DNA of 64,000 nucleotides. Origin: an uncultured Clostridia bacterium (GTDB lineage Bacteria; Bacillota; Clostridia; Christensenellales; CAG-314). Below the pieces are notes generated by a model. That model had not been told where the DNA came from, ran no database searches, and saw nothing but the letters and a program-made list of their open reading frames with translations. Positions 24,305 through 34,697 of the stretch are shown piece after piece. The stretch is from positions 113,329 to 177,328 of the forward strand of contig CANRFV010000001.1 of assembly GCA_947629985.1 (NCBI GenBank), in the 5' to 3' direction. The first letter of the stretch is position 1; each line of letters opens with the position of its first letter. The position numbers were made by a program, and so were the translations under genes.

Positions 24305-24865
24305 TTATTTTGCTCTTTCCATATATTCGCCCGTGCGAGTATCGATACGAACCATATCGCCTTCGTTTACGAACATGGGAACCATCAACGTATAACCTGT
24401 TTCAAGCGTTGCTGGTTTATTGGCGTTAGTTGCTGTGTTGCCTGCAACGGCTGGTTCGCATTTAACAACTTGCAATACTACAAAGTTGGGGGGCTCTACC
24501 GAAAACGCTTCGCCTTTGTAAAACTTGATCGTTGCAACCATGTTCTCTTTCAAAAATTGCAAAGCATCTTCTACCTGACCCTTGTTAAGAGGCACTTGTT
24601 CGTACGTTTCGCTGTCCATAAAGTAGTACAAATCGCCGTCGGAATACAAATACTCCATTTCTTTGTTTTCGATGTGCGCCAACTCAAACTTTTCGGACGG
24701 GTTGAAAGTTTCTTCTCTTACGGCGCCTGTAATAACATTCTTAATCTTGGTTCTTACAAATGCAGCGCCTTTGCCGGGTTTAACGTGTTGAAAGTCGACA
24801 ATAACGTATATACCGCCATTGTACACAAACGTTACGCCTTTTCTAAAATCGCCTGCTAAAATCAT
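24305..24865 (-). CDS. efp: Translation elongation factor P
   Basis: Relieves ribosome stalling at polyproline stretches by binding between the P and E sites. The 186 residues show the KOW-like domain I with the exposed loop [10 protein letters not shown], whose lysine (about K32) is the usual modification site, and two OB domains; [20 protein letters not shown] near the C-terminus is the EF-P signature. Start 25 nt after the pepP stop, same transcript. No modification enzyme gene is nearby. Confidence 0.97.
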   Translation of the reverse strand: MILAGDFRKGVTFVYNGGIYVIVDFQHVKPGKGAAFVRTKIKNVITGAVREETFNPSEKFELAHIENKEMEYLYSDGDLYYFMDSETYEQVPLNKGQVEDALQFLKENMVATIKFYKGEAFSVEPPNFVVLQVVKCEPAVAGNTATNANKPATLETGYTLMVPMFVNEGDMVRIDTRTGEYMERAK

Positions 24866-24889
24866 AAATAAATTGCCTCCGTATGTTAT

Positions 24890-25957
24890 CTATAAAATTA
24901 TAATATTTTTGTCCGAAGTTGTCAAATCAATAACGCCATCTTCCTGAATTAACAACAAATCTTCGATACGAACTCCGCCAACGCCCGGAATGTATATGCC
25001 AGGTTCGCACGTAATCAACTGATTTGCTTGCAAAACATCGGTAGAACGCATAGAAGCCGACGGCATTTCGTGAATATCAATCCCCAAACTATGCCCCGTG
25101 CTGTGCGTAAAGTAGTTTTCGTAACCGTTGGATTTAATAACTTCGCGGCAAAAAGAATCCAATTCCTTGCCGCCGATGCCGCAATAGGCATTGTTTATTC
25201 CCATTTTTTGCGCCAATAAAACCACATTGTAAATTTTATGTAATTCGTCGGACGGATCGCCAACAAAAACAGTTCGGGTCATATCCGAACAATAACCGTG
25301 GTATCTTGCGCCGAAATCCATTGTTACAGGATCGCCGTTTTCGACGATTTTGTCGGTTGGATGGGCGTGCGGTTTGCTGGAATTTACACCCGACGCGATT
25401 ATCGTTTCAAACGCTAAGCCTTCTGCTCCGTTTTTTGCCATAAGATATTCCAACTCTACTGCAATATCCTTTTCGGTTATTCCGGGCTTGATTACTTTGA
25501 GAATGTCGGTAAATGCCGCGTCGGTAATGGCTTGCGCGCGTTTGATATAAGATATTTCCGTTTCGTCCTTAAAACTGCGCACAAAATTGATGTGTTTGCC
25601 GATGGGAACCAACTTGTATTCGGACAACTCGCTCTTTATTGCGTGAAATTCGCTTACGGTAAGTTCGGTATCTTCGTATCCTACCGACTTTACCGAGTAT
25701 TCTTCAAACAAGCCCTTTACCGTATCGATTGCGCTTGTCCCGTTGGCAATTTGCACAACTTCTATACCGTCGTCCTGTAAACTTTGCGCCATTTCGTAAT
25801 ATCTCGGATCGGTAATAAACACATTTTTGCCGTTGCCGAACAACACAAGATAACCGAATGTCGACGCGAAACCCGTAAAATACATACGATTTTTTTCGCT
25901 GACGATCAGCGCCGCGTCGGTTTGTGCCAATTCGAATAATTTATCGGTTTGTTTCAT
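24890..25957 (-). CDS. Xaa-Pro aminopeptidase (M24B)
   Basis: Dimetal peptidase that releases the residue before a proline. The 355 residues have an N-terminal creatinase domain (about 1-125) and a C-terminal pita-bread domain with the metal ligands visible as TMDFGARYHGYCSDMTRT (two Asp), HSTGHSLGIDIHE (His), TCEPGIY (Glu) and RIEDLLL (Glu). The ATG at 25957 with GGGAGG just upstream is preferred to a TTG at 25969. It often precedes efp in Bacillota, as here. Confidence 0.93.
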   Translation of the reverse strand: MKQTDKLFELAQTDAALIVSEKNRMYFTGFASTFGYLVLFGNGKNVFITDPRYYEMAQSLQDDGIEVVQIANGTSAIDTVKGLFEEYSVKSVGYEDTELTVSEFHAIKSELSEYKLVPIGKHINFVRSFKDETEISYIKRAQAITDAAFTDILKVIKPGITEKDIAVELEYLMAKNGAEGLAFETIIASGVNSSKPHAHPTDKIVENGDPVTMDFGARYHGYCSDMTRTVFVGDPSDELHKIYNVVLLAQKMGINNAYCGIGGKELDSFCREVIKSNGYENYFTHSTGHSLGIDIHEMPSASMRSTDVLQANQLITCEPGIYIPGVGGVRIEDLLLIQEDGVIDLTTSDKNIIIL

Positions 25958-25969
25958 ATAGCCTCCCAA

Positions 25970-26815
25970 TTACAAATTTTCATATATCTGTTTCATTTCC
26001 AATGCATCGTCGGCTTGCGTTCCGTCGGATTCGCATATAACCACCGGCGATAAATTGTATTTGCGGATAACTTGCGCCAAAGGTCCAAACTCGGGACCGA
26101 AAATATTGTCTGCAAACGTCAAATGCTTTACTTCTCCGCCGTTACTGTATTCTATTTTGGAAAAGTGTATATGTATATTGCGCGCACGTTCCGTTCCCAA
26201 GTTGTTTATTATGTGTACAATAATTTGTTCGTAATCTTCCGCTGTTTTCAAACTGCCGTATGTGCGGGCGTTTATGTGTCCGAAATCTATTGTAGGCAAG
26301 TAAAAGTCCGCTATTTTGCACAACTCCACAACTTCTTCCGCATCCCCTATCTGGTTGATCTTACCCATAGTTTCAGGGCAAAACAAGTAATCGTCCAAAC
26401 GATTTTCCGAAATTATGCTTGCCAAAATTTCAAAACGCTTTTTTGTAAGCGCAACCGCTTCCGCACGAGACATTTTGCCTACCGACGCGGGATGAAAAAC
26501 AACTCGTTTGCCGCCGAATTCGCGTACCTTTTCGCAACTGCGCAGTACGTATGAATACGATTTGGCAGCCATATCGTCGGAAGGATTGGCAAAATTGATA
26601 TAGTACGGCGCATGCACGGAAATCTCAACGCCGTATTTTTTACCGTTTTCGCCTATCTCTCGCGCTTTGTCGCTGCCGATAGTAATACCCCTTCCGAAAG
26701 AATATTCGTAGGCAGTAAGTCCCTGTTCCGCCAACCACTTTGGCGCGTCGACCGAAGAAAAATAACCTTCCTGATAAAAACGCGCGCAATTCCCGCTTGG
26801 ACCGAATTTAATCAT
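25970..26815 (-). CDS. Endonuclease IV-like TIM-barrel protein
   Basis: Protein of 281 residues of the AP endonuclease family 2/sugar isomerase superfamily. Most of the endonuclease IV zinc ligands can be matched: H in SVHAPY, H in VFHPAS, E in CPETMG, D and H in TIDFGH, H in IHIHFSK and E in ICESDG. The DxH pair of true Nfo is replaced around GGEVKHL. It is probably an AP endonuclease-like repair enzyme, though a sugar-phosphate isomerase cannot be excluded. It overlaps the end of ribF by eight bases and precedes pepP by 12 nt. Confidence 0.8.
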   Translation of the reverse strand: MIKFGPSGNCARFYQEGYFSSVDAPKWLAEQGLTAYEYSFGRGITIGSDKAREIGENGKKYGVEISVHAPYYINFANPSDDMAAKSYSYVLRSCEKVREFGGKRVVFHPASVGKMSRAEAVALTKKRFEILASIISENRLDDYLFCPETMGKINQIGDAEEVVELCKIADFYLPTIDFGHINARTYGSLKTAEDYEQIIVHIINNLGTERARNIHIHFSKIEYSNGGEVKHLTFADNIFGPEFGPLAQVIRKYNLSPVVICESDGTQADDALEMKQIYENL

Positions 26816-27695
26816 CGACTACCTCATTTTTGTCGTTAAGTAACTGTTTAGACAAACTTTCCGCGTCGGCAAATTTGCATATTGGTCGCAAATATTTGGT
26901 CAACGCTATTTTAAGACGGCTGCCGTACAAGTCGCCGACAAAATCAATAATATGCACTTCTACCGTAACTGCGTCTACATCGAATGTAGGACAATTGCCG
27001 ATATTTACAATGCATTTGTATGTGGTGCCGCCGACATCGACGCGTCCGCCGTACACGCCCTGCGGTAAAAATTTTTCCGAGTCTACACGTACGTTTGCCG
27101 TGGGAAAGCCCAATGCGCTGCCTACGTGCCTACCGTGCGCAACTGTTCCGCATACAAAATACGGTTGCGAAAGCAATGCGTTCGCTTGTAAGAGCATATT
27201 TTGCCCCAAAAGGTTGCGGACCAATGTCGTGCTTATTTTGCTTCCGTTCCACAATACGGCGGAAACAATATCCACGGGGCAAACGTCCTGCATAATTTTA
27301 CGCAATCCGTCCGCGTCCAATCGGTCGCTGCCGCACGAGTAATCAAACCCACATACGATACCTTTCAAATCGTATATGCGCAACATATCTGCAAAATCCG
27401 CACCGCAAGTCGCCGCAAAACGTGCGTCAAAATGCTGCGCAAGCACGTAATCTATGTGTAATTGTTCGTAAATTTCCAACCGTTCCTCAAACGTATAAAT
27501 TACCTTGGCGTCTTTGCCGAGAACTTTGAGATGATTGTTATCGAACGTAAACAAGGCAATTTGTGCGCCGCACTGCGCCGCGCGGCGTTTGGCGGCATTG
27601 AGCAAATCGACATGTCCATTGTGCATACAGCCGAAGTAGCCCAAACACAAAACGATAGGTTGGTTAAGTTTTTGACCGAATTGCACTACTTGCAC
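26808..27695 (-). CDS. ribF: Bifunctional riboflavin kinase/FAD synthetase
   Basis: Makes FMN and FAD from riboflavin. The 295 residues have an N-terminal nucleotidyltransferase domain and a C-terminal kinase domain with GRHVGSALGFPTANV (about 194-208) and the kinase barrel ending VEVHIIDFVGDLYG. In the N-terminal HxGH region the usual FDGVHxGH is FGCMHNGH: the two histidines remain but the Asp-Gly pair is Gly-Cys, which may alter adenylylation. The gene follows truB by seven bases, the conserved truB-ribF order. Confidence 0.9.
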   Translation of the reverse strand: MQVVQFGQKLNQPIVLCLGYFGCMHNGHVDLLNAAKRRAAQCGAQIALFTFDNNHLKVLGKDAKVIYTFEERLEIYEQLHIDYVLAQHFDARFAATCGADFADMLRIYDLKGIVCGFDYSCGSDRLDADGLRKIMQDVCPVDIVSAVLWNGSKISTTLVRNLLGQNMLLQANALLSQPYFVCGTVAHGRHVGSALGFPTANVRVDSEKFLPQGVYGGRVDVGGTTYKCIVNIGNCPTFDVDAVTVEVHIIDFVGDLYGSRLKIALTKYLRPICKFADAESLSKQLLNDKNEVVDD

Positions 27696-27702
27696 AGTTC
27701 AC

Positions 27703-28566
27703 CTACAAATCACTTTTCAAATAATATCGCAACTTTAACGCGCCGTTATTAAATTCGCCCAATCCCCAAAAGGCGCCGTTGCAATAAACCTTTTTGTATC
27801 CGTTAAAATGCGCGCATTTTATCGCTTTGCCGTTAGCCAGATCTTTGGCATACTTATCGTCCAAAATAAGCGACGGCACGTCAACAAGCGGGTAATCTAC
27901 GGGCAAAACATATTCGGTCGGCATAGAACTGTTACGTATTTCATCAAGCGTATGCGCGTTGCCGATGTAGAAACACCCCGATTGCAACCGTACAAGGGCG
28001 CTCATATAACCGACAGTGTTGCATGCAATGGCTATATCGCGCGCAAGCGAGCGGATATAAGTACCGCCGCTGCACTTGATATCTATCACGTACGTATCGG
28101 CAGACATTCTGCGCACCAACATACATTCGTAAATTTCTATTTCGCGCGCTTGCAAAGACACTTCGGCACCGCTACGCGCCAACTTATATGCGCGTACGCC
28201 GTCAACCGATATTGCCGAATACGCGGGCGGTATTTGTTGCTGTTTTCCCACAAAATCGCACAAAACGCTTTGTAACTGTTCAGGCGTGGGAACGCAATCG
28301 CATTGCGCCGTCAAACTACCGTATGAATCTAACGTATCGGTAGTTTTGCCGAAGGTAAAAAAGGCTCGGTAAAACTTTGTTTTTGCCGTTAGATAATCGA
28401 ACAACTTTGTGCCTTGCCCTACGGCAACGGGCAATACGCCGCTTGCCCCTGGATCCAGCGTGCCTAAATGTCCGACGCGTTTTTCCTTTAATACGTGCCG
28501 CAAACAAACAACTATGTCGCTGGCGGTTGCGCCAACGGGTTTTAGAACATTTACAAATCCGTTCAT
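27703..28566 (-). CDS. truB: tRNA pseudouridine(55) synthase
   Basis: Forms pseudouridine 55 in the T loop of tRNAs. From ATG 28566 the 287-residue protein starts MNGFVNVLKPVGATASDIV, with the catalytic aspartate in GHLGTLDPGASGVLPVAVG (about 37-55), KFYRAFFTFGKTTDT after it and the SGGTYIRSLARDI motif of the TruB family. The start overlaps the nrnA stop as ATGA. A longer in-frame reading overlaps nrnA and is rejected. Confidence 0.96.
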   Translation of the reverse strand: MNGFVNVLKPVGATASDIVVCLRHVLKEKRVGHLGTLDPGASGVLPVAVGQGTKLFDYLTAKTKFYRAFFTFGKTTDTLDSYGSLTAQCDCVPTPEQLQSVLCDFVGKQQQIPPAYSAISVDGVRAYKLARSGAEVSLQAREIEIYECMLVRRMSADTYVIDIKCSGGTYIRSLARDIAIACNTVGYMSALVRLQSGCFYIGNAHTLDEIRNSSMPTEYVLPVDYPLVDVPSLILDDKYAKDLANGKAIKCAHFNGYKKVYCNGAFWGLGEFNNGALKLRYYLKSDL

Positions 28567-29525
28567 AATTGAAAGCCCACAACGCGCACTATTTTGTCGA
28601 TAACTTCTTCGAGCATACCGTTGATCATGCAACCGGCTGCAAGTTTGTGCCCACCGCCGCCGAAATAACCGCAAATTTCTCTAACGGAAAAATTTTTGCC
28701 GCGCATACTTACTTTGTACACGTCGCGCGCATATTCGGAAATACAAACACCCACTTTTGCCGTGTCGATATTGATTGCATAGGGCACAATAAAAGATGTA
28801 TCGTTTATTGTAAGCCCAAATTCAGCAAAATCGGATTGAGTTACATACAAAATTACCAAACGGTCGTCGTAATATGTGCGCATACGCGAAAGCGTGCGGG
28901 CAAGAAGTTTTGTTTTGGCAAGAGAAGTATCTTTGAACAACAGTTGCGCCACTTCCGTGTTATTTGCACCCAGTGCGCACAACTTTGACGCGATTTCGAA
29001 ACCGTAACTGTCTGCGTTTGCATTAAGAAAGTTTGCAGTATCCGTACACAACCCCACGTATAGCGCAGTGGCTATGTTCGCAGTTATATTCACTTTGGCA
29101 GCCAGCAAAATTTCGTAAACTATCTGACAAGTGCTGGCATATTCGATAACGCAATTGAAATCCGAATAATACTCGCCGCCGTGATGATCGATTGTCAAAG
29201 TACGCTTGTGCGCGCCATATAATTTGGCAAACTCGCCCAATCTGAATATATCGCCGCAATCTACTGCCACAAACAAATCGTAATTGCCGTCAAAGGTTTT
29301 GTTTACTGGCGGATTGTCTGTAAGTTGCAATATTTTAGCGTCAATTGCACAGTCGCAATAAATATCCGCATGTTTACCCAATTGCAACATTCCCATGCGC
29401 AAAGCGGACGTCGCCCCTACGGTATCGCCGTCGGGGTTTGTGTGCGCGAAAAACGCTATTTTGTCTGCATTAAGCAACAGCGACGCAACATCGTTAACGG
29501 TCGCCGTTTTCTTTATTGATTTCAT
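28563..29525 (-). CDS. nrnA: NrnA-type DHH phosphoesterase (oligoribonuclease/pAp phosphatase)
   Basis: Degrades short RNAs and dephosphorylates 3',5'-pAp. The 320 residues show the DHH domain with FFAHTNPDGDTVGA (about 24-37), VAVDCGD, the family DHH in LTIDHHGGEYYSDFN and GLCTDTANF, and a C-terminal DHHA1 domain with GGGHKLAAGC. Its 5' end overlaps rbfA by 32 nt. The position between rbfA and truB is the standard one in Bacillota. Confidence 0.95.
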   Translation of the reverse strand: MKSIKKTATVNDVASLLLNADKIAFFAHTNPDGDTVGATSALRMGMLQLGKHADIYCDCAIDAKILQLTDNPPVNKTFDGNYDLFVAVDCGDIFRLGEFAKLYGAHKRTLTIDHHGGEYYSDFNCVIEYASTCQIVYEILLAAKVNITANIATALYVGLCTDTANFLNANADSYGFEIASKLCALGANNTEVAQLLFKDTSLAKTKLLARTLSRMRTYYDDRLVILYVTQSDFAEFGLTINDTSFIVPYAINIDTAKVGVCISEYARDVYKVSMRGKNFSVREICGYFGGGGHKLAAGCMINGMLEEVIDKIVRVVGFQL

Positions 29526-29853
29526 TTAACAACTCGTCGATTTTCTGTCCGTACGCCATAGACGTGTCCAAAATAAATTCAAACTCGGGTACTTTGCGAA
29601 TGTGCATATTTTTGGAAATTTCACGGCGAATAAACGCGGCATTGTCCTTGATAGCATTAAACGTCTCCGCCGCTTTGTAAACGTCGGTAGAAAATACGCT
29701 AACGTATACTTTGGCGGTGCTTAGTTCCCTGTCGCAATTGACGTCTATTATAGTGTACAACTCGGATATGCGCGGATCTTTTACTCTTTTTGCCAATATC
29801 TCGGCAATATAGCGCTTAAATTCCGAATTTAGTTTGTCTACGCGTGAATTCAT
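29494..29853 (-). CDS. rbfA: Ribosome-binding factor A
   Basis: Cold-shock and 16S rRNA maturation factor binding the 30S subunit. The 119 residues carry the KH-like fold with [19 protein letters not shown] at the start, the RVKDPRI segment and [11 protein letters not shown], typical of RbfA. Starts with ATG at 29853 overlapping the infB stop (ATGA), so the two are translationally coupled. Confidence 0.95.
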   Translation of the reverse strand: MNSRVDKLNSEFKRYIAEILAKRVKDPRISELYTIIDVNCDRELSTAKVYVSVFSTDVYKAAETFNAIKDNAAFIRREISKNMHIRKVPEFEFILDTSMAYGQKIDELLNEINKENGDR

Positions 29854-32453
29854 TGCTCTATTTCTTCCATTTGATAAACTTCAAATACGTCGCCGACCTT
29901 TATATCGTTGTAATTTTCGACGGAAATACCACATTCGTATCCTGCTGCCACTTCCTTTACGTCGTCTTTGAAACGTTTGAGCGCCAATATCGTTCCGTCG
30001 TAAATACTTACGTCGTTGCGATAAATGCGAACTTTGCCGCTACGAACCACTTTGCCGTTGGTAACATAACAACCGGCGACGGTTCCGACGCCCGTAATTT
30101 TGAATATCTCGCGAACTTCGGCGCTACCCATAATGTTTTCACGGAATTTAGGCGCTAACAGACCTTTCATCGCCGCGGTTACGTCGTCTACTGCGTCGTA
30201 AATAACGTTGTACAACCTGATGTCTACGCCTTCTTTTTCCGCCAATGCCTTTGCGTTGGAATCTGCGCGGACGTTAAAGCCGATTACGATCGCTTCGGAC
30301 GCCTTGGCAAGCATTATATCCGTCTCGTTTATTCCGCCGACGCCGCCGTGAATGGCGCTTACTTTTACTTCGTCGTTGGAAATTTTTTCAAGACTGCCGC
30401 GCAACGCTTCGAGACTGCCCTGCACGTCGGTTTTAATAATCAAATTGAGATTTTTAAGTTGTCCTTCGGAAATACGTCCGAACAAATCGCCCAAATTGAG
30501 CGCGGGAGTTTGACGAGCATTTTCGATTTTGATCTTGTTTTTGCGCTCTTCCGCAGCTTTCTTGACCAACTTTTCGTCAGCGGCGTAAACATAATCGCCC
30601 GCTTGCGGAACTTCGGAAAATCCCAAAACTTCCACGGGCACAGACGGTCCCGCCGACTTGACTTTTTTGCCCTTGTCGTCGAACATGGCGCGTATTTTAC
30701 CCGTTGCGGAACCGGCAATTACGCTGTCGCCCACGTACAATGTACCGTTGCTTACCAAAATAGTTGCAACAGGACCCCTGCCTTTGTCCAACTTGGCTTC
30801 CAACACGGTGCCTGTGGCGCGCTTTTGCGGGTTGGCTTTGAGTTCCTTTATTTCCGTTACAAGCAACAAACTTTCCAACAATTTGTCAAGCCCCATACCT
30901 GTTTTGGCGGAGACGGGCACCATAATGGTATCGCCGCCCCATTCTTCGGCAACCAAATCGTACTCTGTAAGTTGTTGTTTTACGCGGTCGGGATCGACGT
31001 GCGGCTTGTCCATTTTGTTTATGGCAACAACAATTGATACGCCTGCTGCTTTGGCGTGGTTTATCGCTTCGATGGTTTGCGGCATAACGCCGTCATCGGC
31101 GGCAACAACGATTATTGCCACGTCGGTTATTTTGGCTCCGCGCGCACGCATTGCCGTAAACGCGGCATGTCCGGGAGTATCGATGAAGGTTATCGGCTCG
31201 CCGTTTGCCGTTACCGTATATGCGCCGATATGTTGAGTGATACCGCCCGCTTCGCCGCTTGTTACGTTGGTGTTACGAATTGCGTCCAACAACGAAGTTT
31301 TACCGTGGTCTACGTGTCCCATAACAGTTACTATGGGCGGACGTTTTACATTGTTTTCCAATCCGTCGTCGGCGTCGGCGTCATAAATTATTTCTTCTGC
31401 CGTTTTTTCCGCTTTCAATTCCAAGGTAACGTCGTGCATACTTGCAATGTACGCGGCGTAATCGAAATCGACCGTGTCGTTGATCGTTTTCATTATGCCT
31501 TCTTTGAACAACTGCTTGATTATTTCGGAGGCGGAAACGCCTATTTTTTCACTGAGAACCTTAATGGGTACTTCCTGCGTTGTAACAACGGCATGAGTTA
31601 TCTTAGGCGCAACAACCGTGTGTGTGCTTTCGCTCTTTTTGCTACGCGCACGACGTACAACTCGGTCTTCGTCGTAATCGGCGGTAAAGTCTTTTGTAAG
31701 CAAATTGCGTTTAAGGCTGGGAGTATGCTTTTCTTCGGAATGTTCCTTGGTTTTGTTTTTGTTTCCGTGAGATTTTTGCGATTCGTTCTTGGGCAGATCG
31801 ACCATCGGCGCAAATTTGTGTCCGGTTTGTCCCGTCTGGCGCGAACCTTGTCCGCGTTTGCCGGAAGCGTCGTCTTTATTAGGCGTTGTTCCGCCGCTTT
31901 TGCCGCTTTTGCCGCTGGCAGTACGCGCGTCGCGCTGAGTTTTGCTTGCAGAAGGCGTATTTTTGTTGACCGTAGACAAATCGAGAAATTTTCTTACCTT
32001 TACATTGCCTTTTTCATCTGTGTATGTTTTTACTTCGCGACCGTTTTCGATTGTGGTAACAACTTTGGTTTTGGGTTTTTCCGCCACGACGGGTTTTTCG
32101 ATTGGTTTGTCGGCAACGTTACCGGGTTCGGGCTGTGCCTGCTCGGATTTTTCCGAAACATTTTCGGCAACTTCTTCAACGGTTTGTGCAGCAACTTCCG
32201 CTTGTTTGGCGTTTTCAACAACATCCGAAACAACATTTTCTTCCGTTACGGGCGCGTTTTCCGCCGCGATAGCCTCTTCCAACTGTTTGAACTCGTTTTT
32301 GCGTGCTTGAATATAGTCTGACAGTTCTGTCGCGCGCACTTTAAGCGCGGCAAGAGTTTGCTGTAAACTGCGCGCAACGCTCAGAACGTTGGCTTTTACC
32401 GCTTTGACGTTTTCAAAACTTTTATTTTTTTGAGTATTGCTTGTATTTGCCAT
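29850..32453 (-). CDS. infB: Translation initiation factor IF-2
   Basis: GTPase that places initiator tRNA on the 30S subunit. The 867 residues comprise a long, low-complexity Lys/Glu/Ala-rich N-terminal region (about 1-270), the IF2-N domain, the G domain with G1 [15 protein letters not shown]3 DTPGHAAF, G4 NKMD and G5 SAK, and the EF-Tu-like and C-terminal domains. The ATG at 32453 follows GGGAGGAAATA; an in-frame TTG at 32471 contains that site and is rejected. It follows ylxQ by 19 bases. Confidence 0.97.
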   Translation of the reverse strand: MANTSNTQKNKSFENVKAVKANVLSVARSLQQTLAALKVRATELSDYIQARKNEFKQLEEAIAAENAPVTEENVVSDVVENAKQAEVAAQTVEEVAENVSEKSEQAQPEPGNVADKPIEKPVVAEKPKTKVVTTIENGREVKTYTDEKGNVKVRKFLDLSTVNKNTPSASKTQRDARTASGKSGKSGGTTPNKDDASGKRGQGSRQTGQTGHKFAPMVDLPKNESQKSHGNKNKTKEHSEEKHTPSLKRNLLTKDFTADYDEDRVVRRARSKKSESTHTVVAPKITHAVVTTQEVPIKVLSEKIGVSASEIIKQLFKEGIMKTINDTVDFDYAAYIASMHDVTLELKAEKTAEEIIYDADADDGLENNVKRPPIVTVMGHVDHGKTSLLDAIRNTNVTSGEAGGITQHIGAYTVTANGEPITFIDTPGHAAFTAMRARGAKITDVAIIVVAADDGVMPQTIEAINHAKAAGVSIVVAINKMDKPHVDPDRVKQQLTEYDLVAEEWGGDTIMVPVSAKTGMGLDKLLESLLLVTEIKELKANPQKRATGTVLEAKLDKGRGPVATILVSNGTLYVGDSVIAGSATGKIRAMFDDKGKKVKSAGPSVPVEVLGFSEVPQAGDYVYAADEKLVKKAAEERKNKIKIENARQTPALNLGDLFGRISEGQLKNLNLIIKTDVQGSLEALRGSLEKISNDEVKVSAIHGGVGGINETDIMLAKASEAIVIGFNVRADSNAKALAEKEGVDIRLYNVIYDAVDDVTAAMKGLLAPKFRENIMGSAEVREIFKITGVGTVAGCYVTNGKVVRSGKVRIYRNDVSIYDGTILALKRFKDDVKEVAAGYECGISVENYNDIKVGDVFEVYQMEEIEQ

Positions 32454-32472
32454 TATTTCCTCCCACAGCAAT

Positions 32473-32754
32473 CTACATCAAATTATCCGCAATGGCATCG
32501 GCAAGAGATTTGTCGCATATTGCCAATGCCTTACATCTTTTTTCGGTCATTACCGCAATATCGTTAAGCGTAACAATTTTGCAACCCAAGCGCGCGGCGT
32601 CCTTGACCAGTTGCGCCGCGGAATTGTCGGAAAGCGAATCGGTCCGCACGATCAAAAACGCTTTTTTGCGATATTTCGCTATTGCGTCGCAACCCCACAC
32701 TACCGAGCCCTTTTTTATTGCAAAACCTATGTACGTTTCAATTTTGTTGCTCAA
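32473..32754 (-). CDS. ylxQ: L7Ae-family putative RNA-binding protein YlxQ
   Basis: Small (93-residue) ribosomal L7Ae/L30e-like protein, a family that binds kink-turn RNA. Visible: [15 protein letters not shown] (about 11-25), the [16 protein letters not shown] strand-helix region, and [12 protein letters not shown] with the second half of the fold. It overlaps the end of the ylxR gene by 17 bases, as in the usual nusA-ylxR-ylxQ-infB order. Its natural RNA target is not known. The OLE RNA in this window contains kink-turn-type structure in known relatives, whose OapC partner is also an L7Ae-family protein, so it may be worth testing (inference). Confidence 0.88.
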   Translation of the reverse strand: MSNKIETYIGFAIKKGSVVWGCDAIAKYRKKAFLIVRTDSLSDNSAAQLVKDAARLGCKIVTLNDIAVMTEKRCKALAICDKSLADAIADNLM

Positions 32755-33004
32755 AAATATTCTCCAATTGAGATTTTACACAGTCCAATTCAAAACCGTG
32801 CTGTTTGCAAAAGTTTTTGTTTTTAAGCGCTTTTGCAATACATTCTCCGTGCTTGCAAATATATACGCCTCTGCCGTTTACTTTGCCGACGGTATCCACA
32901 ACAACGCCCCGCTCGGTGTTTACAATTCGCACGAGTTCGGTCTTGGGCTTCATTTGACGGCATACAACGCACATTCTTTCGGGAATTTTGTATGTTTTGC
33001 TCAC
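32738..33004 (-). CDS. rnpM: RNase P modulator RnpM (YlxR, DUF448)
   Basis: RNA-binding YlxR-family protein, reported to modulate RNase P RNA. The 88 residues show the family core RMCVVCRQMKPKTELVRIV (about 10-28) with its CxxC, and the GRGVYIC segment. It lies between nusA (2-nt gap) and ylxQ (17-nt overlap). Confidence 0.92.
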   Translation of the reverse strand: MSKTYKIPERMCVVCRQMKPKTELVRIVNTERGVVVDTVGKVNGRGVYICKHGECIAKALKNKNFCKQHGFELDCVKSQLENIFEQQN

Positions 33005-33006
33005 TT

Positions 33007-34095
33007 TTAATCCTCATCGGTGGTTTTTATGTCGTCAAACATACCGCTTTGCATTGCCGCGGTGTAAGATTTAACGTCGATTTTCCACCCTGTAAGTCTT
33101 GCGGCAAGACGAGCGTTTTGTCCTTCCTTGCCTATTGCCAACGAAAGTTTTTCGTCGGGAACAACAACCTTCGCTTCCTTGGTTTCTTCGTCCGCCTGCA
33201 CTATCAAAACTTTTGCGGGCGACAAGGCGCGCGCGATGTAATCGAGAACGTCACTACTCCAAGGAATAATATCTATTTTTTCTCCGCCGATTTCGGATAC
33301 GATCGCGTTTACGCGAACGCCCTTGTTGCCTACGCATGCACCTACGGCGTCAATGTCGGGATCGGTGGAATATACCGCCATTTTGGTACGGAAGCCCGCT
33401 TCGCGCACGATACTCTTTATTTGTACGATATCCGCGCGTATTTCGGGAACTTCGTTTTCAAACAGACGCTTAATAAACATAAAACTTGCGCGGGACAGTA
33501 TTACCTGAGTGCCGCCAACGCCGTCGCGAACGCGCTTTACCAATACTTTGAGACGGTCGCCCACATGATACCGTTCGCCGGGTATCTGCTCCTGAACGGA
33601 CAAAATACCTTCCATTTGGTTTTTGCCTATTTCCACAAATACGGTGCCGTCGTCTTTGATACGAGTTACAACGCCAATGATCAATTCGTTTTCTTTGTCC
33701 ATATATTGGCTGTAAGTAATATCTTTTTCCGCTTGGTGCAAACTGTTCATAATAACCTGACGAGCATTTTGCGCGGCAATTCTGCCGAAAGTGCGCGGAT
33801 CGATCTCGGTAAGCACTTCGTCGCCGATTTTGTAGGATTTTTTTACAAGTTGAGCGTCTTCCAGCGAAATTTCCTTTTCGGGGGTTTCGACTGTTTCCAC
33901 TACGGTTTTGCAAATATATGCCCTGATTGAAAACTTTTCGGGGTTGGTTTTAACAACAACATTGGACGCTTCGCCGTAATTTTTTTTGCAGGCGATTGCC
34001 AACGCCGTTTCCAAAGATTCGATAACTTTTTCTTTACTTATGCCTTTTTCTTCTTCCAAAGCATCGAGCGCAAGAAAAAATTCTTTGCTGGTCAT
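33007..34095 (-). CDS. nusA: Transcription termination/antitermination factor NusA
   Basis: Binds RNA polymerase and RNA to control pausing, termination and antitermination. The 362 residues contain the N-terminal polymerase-binding domain, the S1 domain (about 135-200, with [18 protein letters not shown]), and two KH domains with [16 protein letters not shown] and [20 protein letters not shown]. No C-terminal acidic repeats, as usual in Gram-positives. Start 12 nt after rimP. Confidence 0.97.
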   Translation of the reverse strand: MTSKEFFLALDALEEEKGISKEKVIESLETALAIACKKNYGEASNVVVKTNPEKFSIRAYICKTVVETVETPEKEISLEDAQLVKKSYKIGDEVLTEIDPRTFGRIAAQNARQVIMNSLHQAEKDITYSQYMDKENELIIGVVTRIKDDGTVFVEIGKNQMEGILSVQEQIPGERYHVGDRLKVLVKRVRDGVGGTQVILSRASFMFIKRLFENEVPEIRADIVQIKSIVREAGFRTKMAVYSTDPDIDAVGACVGNKGVRVNAIVSEIGGEKIDIIPWSSDVLDYIARALSPAKVLIVQADEETKEAKVVVPDEKLSLAIGKEGQNARLAARLTGWKIDVKSYTAAMQSGMFDDIKTTDED

Positions 34096-34107
34096 TATTG
34101 TGTCCTC

Positions 34108-34566
34108 CTAAAACTCTATAATAGGCTCTACCTTAGCCGTATCTTTTTTATTGAATTTGATCAACGTTTTGTCCGCTGTTTGCAAAGTAAAAGTTTCGTC
34201 GTCGTATTCGGTCAAAATTCCGTCGAAAGATTTTTTGCCGTTTAACGGTTTGTACAATTTTACCGAAATTTTTTTGCCGAGATTACGTTTGTAATCCCGT
34301 TCCGATTTTAACGGACGGTCGATGCCCGGCGACGAAACGTTAAGTATATATGCCGTATCGATGGGATCCAACTCGTCCAAAGGAGCGTCGATCGCCCGAT
34401 GCAATTTTTCGCAATCGTCTATTGTAACGCCGCCGTCCTTGTCTATAACGACGGTCAAGTTCATTCCGTCGAACTTTTTTTCGTACAGCACTTCCACAAC
34501 TTCCAACCCGAAAGACTGCGCAATCGGTTGCACAAGTTGAAATACCTGATCGGATATTTTGCCCAT
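34108..34566 (-). CDS. rimP: Ribosome maturation factor RimP
   Basis: Assists 30S subunit assembly. The 152 residues show the N-terminal domain with GLEVVEVLYEKKFDGMNLTV (about 19-38), DDCEKLHRAID, and YILNVSSPGIDRPLKSERDY, the RimP signature. First gene of the rimP-nusA-rnpM-ylxQ-infB-rbfA-nrnA-truB-ribF transcript, with a strong promoter upstream. AAGGAG precedes the ATG. Confidence 0.95.
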   Translation of the reverse strand: MGKISDQVFQLVQPIAQSFGLEVVEVLYEKKFDGMNLTVVIDKDGGVTIDDCEKLHRAIDAPLDELDPIDTAYILNVSSPGIDRPLKSERDYKRNLGKKISVKLYKPLNGKKSFDGILTEYDDETFTLQTADKTLIKFNKKDTAKVEPIIEF

Positions 34567-34586
34567 AAATTCTCCTTACATAAAGT

Positions 34587-34612
34587 TGAGAGTGGAGAAA
34601 ACTCCACCCTCA
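34587..34612 (-). promoter_or_regulatory. Hairpin in the rimP leader
   Basis: TGAGGGTGGAG / CTCCACTCTCA stem (one G-U pair) with a UUUU loop, about 20 nt upstream of the rimP start and within the transcript starting near 34691. No U-tract follows, so it is more likely a leader structure than a terminator. Confidence 0.45.
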
Positions 34613-34697
34613 CCACAGTAATAATTAACTTTGGCGAAAAGTCTGTCGATATGCAACGCGCTTGATACCGACAAGCAAAACCCCGTTTTGCGTATAT

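Noticed and set aside
31056-32321. 421-codon plus-strand frame opposite infB
   Set aside because: Phe/Arg/Cys-rich shadow of the repetitive Lys/Glu-coding 5' half of infB.
32833-33930. 365-codon plus-strand frame opposite nusA
   Set aside because: Antisense shadow of nusA and rnpM, both well supported on the minus strand.
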